Source: Archaeoglobales archaeon (GTDB lineage Archaea; Halobacteriota; Archaeoglobi; Archaeoglobales; Archaeoglobaceae). Taken from it: a stretch of 9,131 nt of DNA. The stretch lies in contig QMZD01000049.1 of NCBI GenBank assembly GCA_003662985.1, positions 1-9,131 on the forward strand, given 5' to 3'. The position numbers were made by a program, and so were the translations under genes. The notes under the pieces were generated by a model. That model was not told where the DNA came from and ran no database searches. It worked only from the letters and a program-made list of their open reading frames with translations. Positions 5,199 to 9,131 of the stretch are shown here, piece by piece; positions within the stretch are counted from its first letter, which is position 1, and each line of letters begins with the position of its first letter.

Positions 5199-7118
5199 TT
5201 ACGTCAGGTCGAGCTCGTTTACCTTTTCCCACGTGTTCTCGTCAAATACAATTATTTTCTGTCCGATTATGTATAGATAGTCGTCGATGTAAAGTGCCCT
5301 TATCGCTGGCATGTCCACTGCTTTAATCAGCTCGAGCTTTTCTTTGTAGGAGAATATGTAACCTCCATTTCCTCCAGGGAGGAAGAATATCTCGTGCTTT
5401 GAATCGAGGAGGAACGCATGGTGGGTTCGAAGCACGTCAGACCAGTACTCCTTCAGCGTGTACTTGTCAACCTCCTTGGGCTCTTCCGGAGACGATACAT
5501 CGAAGATCGATATCTTCACGTTTCCTCCTTCCTTCCCGATCCCGAGAATGAGGTCATCCTTCAAGGGATGGAGGTATGACGAGTACCCCGGAATCTTGAG
5601 CTTTCCTTTCATCTTTGGCTTTTCAGGGTTTGAGAGGTCCATTACAAAGAACGGATCGGTCTGGCGGAAGGTAACAACGTATCCTCTATCGCCCATGAAC
5701 CTGACTGAGTAGATTCTCTCGTTTTCGCCGAAGTTCAGCAGTGAGCCAACTATCTTCAAATCTTTATCCAGCACATACAGGTCGTTCGCATCGCTAATCG
5801 TTGTTGCAACCCTAAGATAGCCGTTGTACTCATCGAGGGAGAACTGATTTAGCAGTCTTCCTGGCACATCTCCGCTAGCAACCGGCTTCAGATCCATTGA
5901 TATTTTTACGATCTGGGTTTTTTCGAGGTCTCTCTTATGCTCCTCCCTGTAATCTCTCAATCTATTCCAGAATTCGTTTTCAAACTTCTTTCGCTCATCC
6001 TTGCTTAAGGAGGAAGAGTACTGCTCCAGTATTACTTGGATTTCAACTGCTTTAGCCCTGTAGCTAATATCGTAGTCCAGAAGCTTTTCTATCCTCTTGA
6101 TTACATCCTCGCTAACCAAGTCTTTGTTCTCCTTCAAGAAATCGTACATAAGCTTAACCTGATCCGGGGTCTTGTAGTAGGTGACATAGATTGCGTTTCT
6201 TGACATGTATATGATGGACTGCCCCGATGAACCTACGAATGAGGTCGAATTCTTGACCTCTCCCGTATTTGGATCTATTTTCATGATATTGTAGGTTATG
6301 TCCGCATAAACAGGGGTTATTGGGTGATAGATGTTTCTGCATTCGATAACAAAGGGTTCTCCATTTACTTTGAGGGGTTTAATCGGGCATGGAGCGTAAT
6401 AGTCGATCCAGCTCCTTGTTACGAGGTATATGCTGTCGTTGTAGAGTCTTGCAGTCACTAAGTTGCTATCCAACTCGATCCTCCAGATCTTTTCGGGTTT
6501 ATCCGAAATGTTATAGGCGGTTACTCGCTCAGGACTGAGGATTATCAAGATCTTTCCATAGAGAAGGAGATTACCTGATTCGTCGATCTCATACTTCTTC
6601 TCAAGGTCTTCCGGAGGGAAGGCAGTGATTATCTTCGTTTCCCTCACAAATTCAGGCATGTATCTGATTGGGTATATCCAGTATTTGGAGAGGTATATGT
6701 TTCTTCCATCCGTTTTGACTATATCCGGCTCATCGATTCCCAAAACTTGGACGTTCGTCTCTGAATATCGTTCGGGAGTTGGAGTTGGTGTTGGAACAGC
6801 CATTGGAGTTGGAGTCGGTGCTGGTACGGGAGCTGGAGTTGGCATTGGGACGGGGCTTTCGACACCCTTTTCAGCTACACCGAGGGTTTCAGCTCTAACT
6901 CCTCCAAAGAATCCATAGAATCCGAACCAGCCATAGTTCTCAGAACTCTGAATGTATTTCTTCAGCTCTTCTTCCGATGAGAAGGCAATGAACGCTTTGA
7001 GTTCGGTTTTGTTTACATCGCTCGTGGGCTTGGCATGATTCTGATCTTCGCTCACACAGCCTAGAAATGCTAGACTCATTATGATGACCGCTAAAACTAA
7101 CCATTTTCCTGTTTTCAT
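5199..7118 (-). CDS. Beta-propeller domain lipoprotein, exported
   Basis: This 639-residue protein begins with a lipoprotein-type signal peptide: a basic start (MKTGK), a hydrophobic stretch and the lipobox AFLGC with C21 as the likely lipid-anchored residue. Residues 22-88 form a small N-terminal region, 89-115 a Pro-Thr stalk, and 121 onward the beta-propeller domain family PF09826. Its hallmark TNVQVLGIDEPDIVKTDGRNIY-like stretch begins at 121, and GYSSYLHPLKDDLILGIG (511-528) is also typical. Residues 317-400 are strongly charged and helical, an insertion probably projecting from the propeller. C244 and C260 could pair as a disulphide. The family is surface-located and its function is not established; ligand binding or a structural role are guesses. 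A TATA box at 7142-7148 (minus strand) gives a leaderless start at the ATG. The gene is divergent from reverse gyrase. Confidence 0.88.
   Translation of the reverse strand: MKTGKWLVLAVIIMSLAFLGCVSEDQNHAKPTSDVNKTELKAFIAFSSEEELKKYIQSSENYGWFGFYGFFGGVRAETLGVAEKGVESPVPMPTPAPVPAPTPTPMAVPTPTPTPERYSETNVQVLGIDEPDIVKTDGRNIYLSKYWIYPIRYMPEFVRETKIITAFPPEDLEKKYEIDESGNLLLYGKILIILSPERVTAYNISDKPEKIWRIELDSNLVTARLYNDSIYLVTRSWIDYYAPCPIKPLKVNGEPFVIECRNIYHPITPVYADITYNIMKIDPNTGEVKNSTSFVGSSGQSIIYMSRNAIYVTYYKTPDQVKLMYDFLKENKDLVSEDVIKRIEKLLDYDISYRAKAVEIQVILEQYSSSLSKDERKKFENEFWNRLRDYREEHKRDLEKTQIVKISMDLKPVASGDVPGRLLNQFSLDEYNGYLRVATTISDANDLYVLDKDLKIVGSLLNFGENERIYSVRFMGDRGYVVTFRQTDPFFVMDLSNPEKPKMKGKLKIPGYSSYLHPLKDDLILGIGKEGGNVKISIFDVSSPEEPKEVDKYTLKEYWSDVLRTHHAFLLDSKHEIFFLPGGNGGYIFSYKEKLELIKAVDMPAIRALYIDDYLYIIGQKIIVFDENTWEKVNELDLT
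6774..6854 (-). repeat. Low-complexity repeat encoding the Pro-Thr stalk
   Basis: On the plus strand this region is a degenerate series of six-base units of the type GGAGTT/GGTGTT. On the coding strand it gives alternating Pro with Thr, Val or Ala (residues 89-115 of the lipoprotein). Such stalks hold a domain away from the membrane or surface layer and may be glycosylated in archaea. The repeat can change length by slippage without breaking the frame. Confidence 0.8.
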
Positions 7119-7141
7119 ACGAATTAGTAAGCAGAGTTTGG

Positions 7142-7148
7142 ATATATA
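7142..7148 (-). promoter_or_regulatory. TATA box for the lipoprotein gene
   Basis: TATATAT (minus strand) lies about 27 bases before the ATG at 7118, the spacing of a leaderless archaeal promoter. It shares the short AT-rich intergenic region with the opposing promoter of reverse gyrase, the two TATA boxes being about 80 bases apart. Confidence 0.5.
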
Positions 7149-7225
7149 GGTTTTTAATTAGTTAGAAAAAATAAAATAATTTGATTTAATTGTACTAAAT
7201 GAAAACTAACGAAAACCCAAGAAAG

Positions 7226-7234
7226 CTTATAATA
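7226..7234 (+). promoter_or_regulatory. TATA box for reverse gyrase
   Basis: CTTATAATA is centred about 26 bases before the GTG at 7256. Transcription should therefore begin at or very near the GTG, so the GGAG-like sequence at 7253-7256 would mostly lie outside the message. This decides in favour of a leaderless GTG start. Confidence 0.5.
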
Positions 7235-7255
7235 CCCAAAAAAGAACTTTAAGGA

Positions 7256-9131
7256 GTGGAGCCAATTCGCTCGATTTACTCCTCCCTCTGCCCTGTATGC
7301 GGAAAAGATCTGAGTTTGGAGGAAATTGAGAGGGGATTATGCGAAAATGAAGGTATTCCCCTATGTGAAGAGGATAACCTTTACAGGGAGTTCATCCAGT
7401 TCTTCAGCAGGATAATCGGTAAACCCAGAGCCATCCAGAAAATGTGGGCAAAGAGGATCTTGAGAGGGGATAGCTTCGCCGCCGTAGCGCCAACTGGTGT
7501 TGGGAAAACATCCTTTGGTGTTGCAATCTCGATTTTCCTTGCGGAAAGTGGAAGGAAATGCTACATCATCCTGCCAACCACGCTTTTGCTCGATCAGGTT
7601 GTTTCAAACATTAAAAGATACGCTGAAAAAGCCGGTTTAAACGTTGGGTTGAATGAGAATGGGGAGCTGACGGTTGCATATTACCACGGAAGGATGAAGA
7701 AGGAAGATAAGGAGAGGTTTTTTCAGGTTTTCAGCAAAGCAGATGTTCTGGTTTCGACAACTCAGTTTCTTTCAAAACATTTTAACGATATTGGGAGTGG
7801 GCAAATTTTTGATTTCATTTTTGTTGATGATGTGGATGCGATCCTTAAAGCTTCGAAGAACGTTGAGAGAATTTTGAACCTTCTCGGATTCTATTACGAG
7901 AAGGGAAAGGGCTGGAAAAGAAGGGATCGTACAGGATGCCTCATGGTTTCAACGGCAACCGCAAAGAAAGGAAAGAAAGCTGAACTCTTCAGGAAACTCC
8001 TCAATTTTGATGTTGGCTCTTCAACGTTTACGATAAGAAATATAGAGGATATCGCTGTAAACTCGATGAACATAGGTCTTCTCCAAGAGATACTGAAAAG
8101 AATGGGTGGAGGAGGGTTGATATATGCTAGGAATTCCAAGGAAGCTCAGAGAATCTACGAACAATTGAAAGGGAGATTTAAGATCGGTATTGTGGCTGGG
8201 AAAAAGGACGATTTTGAGAAGTTCAAGAGATCCGAGATAGATTTCCTTGTTGGAACTGCCCATTATTATGGGCCACTCGTTAGAGGTCTTGATCTTCCTG
8301 AAAGAATTAGATATGTGGTTTTTTATGGCTGTCCTGTGTTCAGAATAAAACTTGAGGATATCGAAGATCCAAGCAAGGTTAGTGACAAGGTTGTCAGGAT
8401 TCTTGCCATGTTTTTGAGAGGCAAAGATGTGAAGAAACTTTTGGGAGAGAAAAACATTGAAGATACCAAAAACCTAAGAAAATTCTTGAAAAAGGCTTTA
8501 GAAGGGGCAAAAGTCATCAAAGAAGACTCTGACTTTGTTATAAGGGAGACAGAACTGATAATCCCCGATATTAGGATGTATGTTCAGGGTTCCGGAAGGA
8601 CCTCCAGACTGTTCTCAGGAGGTATTACGAAGGGAGTCTCCTTCTTGATAGAGGCCGATGAAGATATTCTCAAAGCTTTCATCAAAAGAGCAAGGTATTA
8701 CGACATAGAAGCTGAGGTAAAGAGCCTCGATGACATCGAGTTTGAGAAACTCAAGGGGGAAATTGACGAAAGCAGAAAGAAATTCGAGAGAAGAGGAGAA
8801 TACGACGTAGTTAAGCCAGCTTTGTTCATAGTCGAGAGTCCAACTAAAGCCAAACACATCTCAAGATTTTTCGGAAGGCCAAGTATCAGAATATTTGGCA
8901 CTCTTGTTGTTTATGAGGTTCCAACATCCGAGTACGTACTCTTAGTTACAGCATCTTTGGGGCATATCACAGACCTTATCACGAACCGCGGCTTTCATGG
9001 TGTGGAAGTGGTGAACAATGCTCGCGAGTTTATTCCAGTTTTCTCCACGATAAAGAGATGTCTGAGCTGTGGCTATCAATTCAGTTCAGATCTCAGTTCA
9101 GATTTCGTCTTCTGCCCCAGATGCGGTAGCA
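7256..9131 (+). CDS. rgy: Reverse gyrase, N-terminal part (runs off the window)
   Basis: The visible 625 residues form the helicase half and the beginning of the topoisomerase half of reverse gyrase, which uses ATP to put positive supercoils into DNA in hyperthermophiles. In order: a first zinc finger (C12, C15, C29, C37); the Walker A motif APTGVGKTS (K84); the DEAD-box equivalent DDVDAILKA (D191-D192-V193-D194); the second RecA-like domain with TAHYYGPLVRGLDLPERIR and the motif VI-like YVQGSGRTSRLF; then the TOPRIM start PALFIVESPTKAKHISRFFG with catalytic E527; and a second zinc finger (C602, C605, C620, C623) at the window edge. The active-site tyrosine region lies beyond the window. The full protein should exceed 1000 residues. 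The frame is open from 7253 after a TAA at 7250-7252. I chose GTG 7256 because of the TATA spacing; an ATT at 7265 would match the family N-terminus but is a very rare start codon. Confidence 0.95.
   Translation, partial: MEPIRSIYSSLCPVCGKDLSLEEIERGLCENEGIPLCEEDNLYREFIQFFSRIIGKPRAIQKMWAKRILRGDSFAAVAPTGVGKTSFGVAISIFLAESGRKCYIILPTTLLLDQVVSNIKRYAEKAGLNVGLNENGELTVAYYHGRMKKEDKERFFQVFSKADVLVSTTQFLSKHFNDIGSGQIFDFIFVDDVDAILKASKNVERILNLLGFYYEKGKGWKRRDRTGCLMVSTATAKKGKKAELFRKLLNFDVGSSTFTIRNIEDIAVNSMNIGLLQEILKRMGGGGLIYARNSKEAQRIYEQLKGRFKIGIVAGKKDDFEKFKRSEIDFLVGTAHYYGPLVRGLDLPERIRYVVFYGCPVFRIKLEDIEDPSKVSDKVVRILAMFLRGKDVKKLLGEKNIEDTKNLRKFLKKALEGAKVIKEDSDFVIRETELIIPDIRMYVQGSGRTSRLFSGGITKGVSFLIEADEDILKAFIKRARYYDIEAEVKSLDDIEFEKLKGEIDESRKKFERRGEYDVVKPALFIVESPTKAKHISRFFGRPSIRIFGTLVVYEVPTSEYVLLVTASLGHITDLITNRGFHGVEVVNNAREFIPVFSTIKRCLSCGYQFSSDLSSDFVFCPRCGS
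9081..9104 (+). repeat. 12-base tandem duplication inside the second zinc finger
   Basis: TCAGTTCAGATC (9081-9092) is followed directly by TCAGTTCAGATT (9093-9104), differing at the last base only. The copies encode the repeated Ser-Ser-Asp-Leu/Phe in the loop between the two Cys pairs of the reverse gyrase finger. The near-identity points to a recent event. Confidence 0.85.

Noticed and set aside
6625..6918. Plus-strand open frame with a Gly-Val repeat
   Set aside because: It is the antisense of the Pro-Thr stalk of the lipoprotein; the repeat produces a long open frame on both strands.
1..9131. tRNA, rRNA, CRISPR array, insertion sequence or integrase
   Set aside because: I looked in the intergenic stretches on both strands and saw no cloverleaf-type segments, no regularly spaced repeats and no transposase motifs. 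Reading by eye cannot exclude a small divergent RNA.

Overview
The window reads as chromosomal DNA of a hyperthermophilic euryarchaeon, most likely a member of the Archaeoglobales. Three things point there. The right edge carries a reverse gyrase, the hallmark of hyperthermophiles, and its sequence resembles what I remember of the Archaeoglobus enzyme. A damaged archaeoflavoprotein AfpA gene is present, a family known from Archaeoglobus and methanogens. Archaeal TATA boxes sit about 26-28 bases before several start codons, as expected for leaderless transcripts. I cannot fix genus or species from this sequence alone.

Left part (1-2300): a possible C-terminal scrap of an upstream gene, a stand-alone CheY-like receiver protein, and an enoyl-CoA hydratase of the fatty-acid beta-oxidation type. 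Convergent to these are two genes on the minus strand. One is a RecA/KaiC-fold-like protein with no visible nucleotide-binding loop. The other is a small ribbon-helix-helix-type protein with an arginine/lysine-rich C-terminal part. About 480 bases follow (2300-2776) without a convincing gene; they hold a palindrome, a hairpin and a strong TATA box.

Middle (2777-5119, plus strand): a luciferase-like (F420/flavin-dependent, Mer-related) oxidoreductase whose N-terminus contains three tandem 15-base repeats; a doubly damaged AfpA gene (one extra C in a C6 run, plus apparent loss of the flavin-binding segment); an unrecognised 99-residue protein; and a second stand-alone CheY-like receiver. An 18-base perfect palindrome with A/T tracts separates this group from the next gene.

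Right part (5199-9131): a large minus-strand beta-propeller lipoprotein with a proline-rich stalk, transcribed divergently from the reverse gyrase gene, which runs off the window. The reverse gyrase contains a 12-base tandem duplication inside its second zinc finger.

The genes do not form one obvious pathway. The recurring themes are orphan signal-transduction parts (two receivers, one RecA-like protein) and flavin/F420 redox chemistry (one apparently intact gene, one broken). I found no complete undescribed system. The most notable items are the AfpA double lesion, the zinc-finger duplication and the unexplained 2300-2676 stretch.
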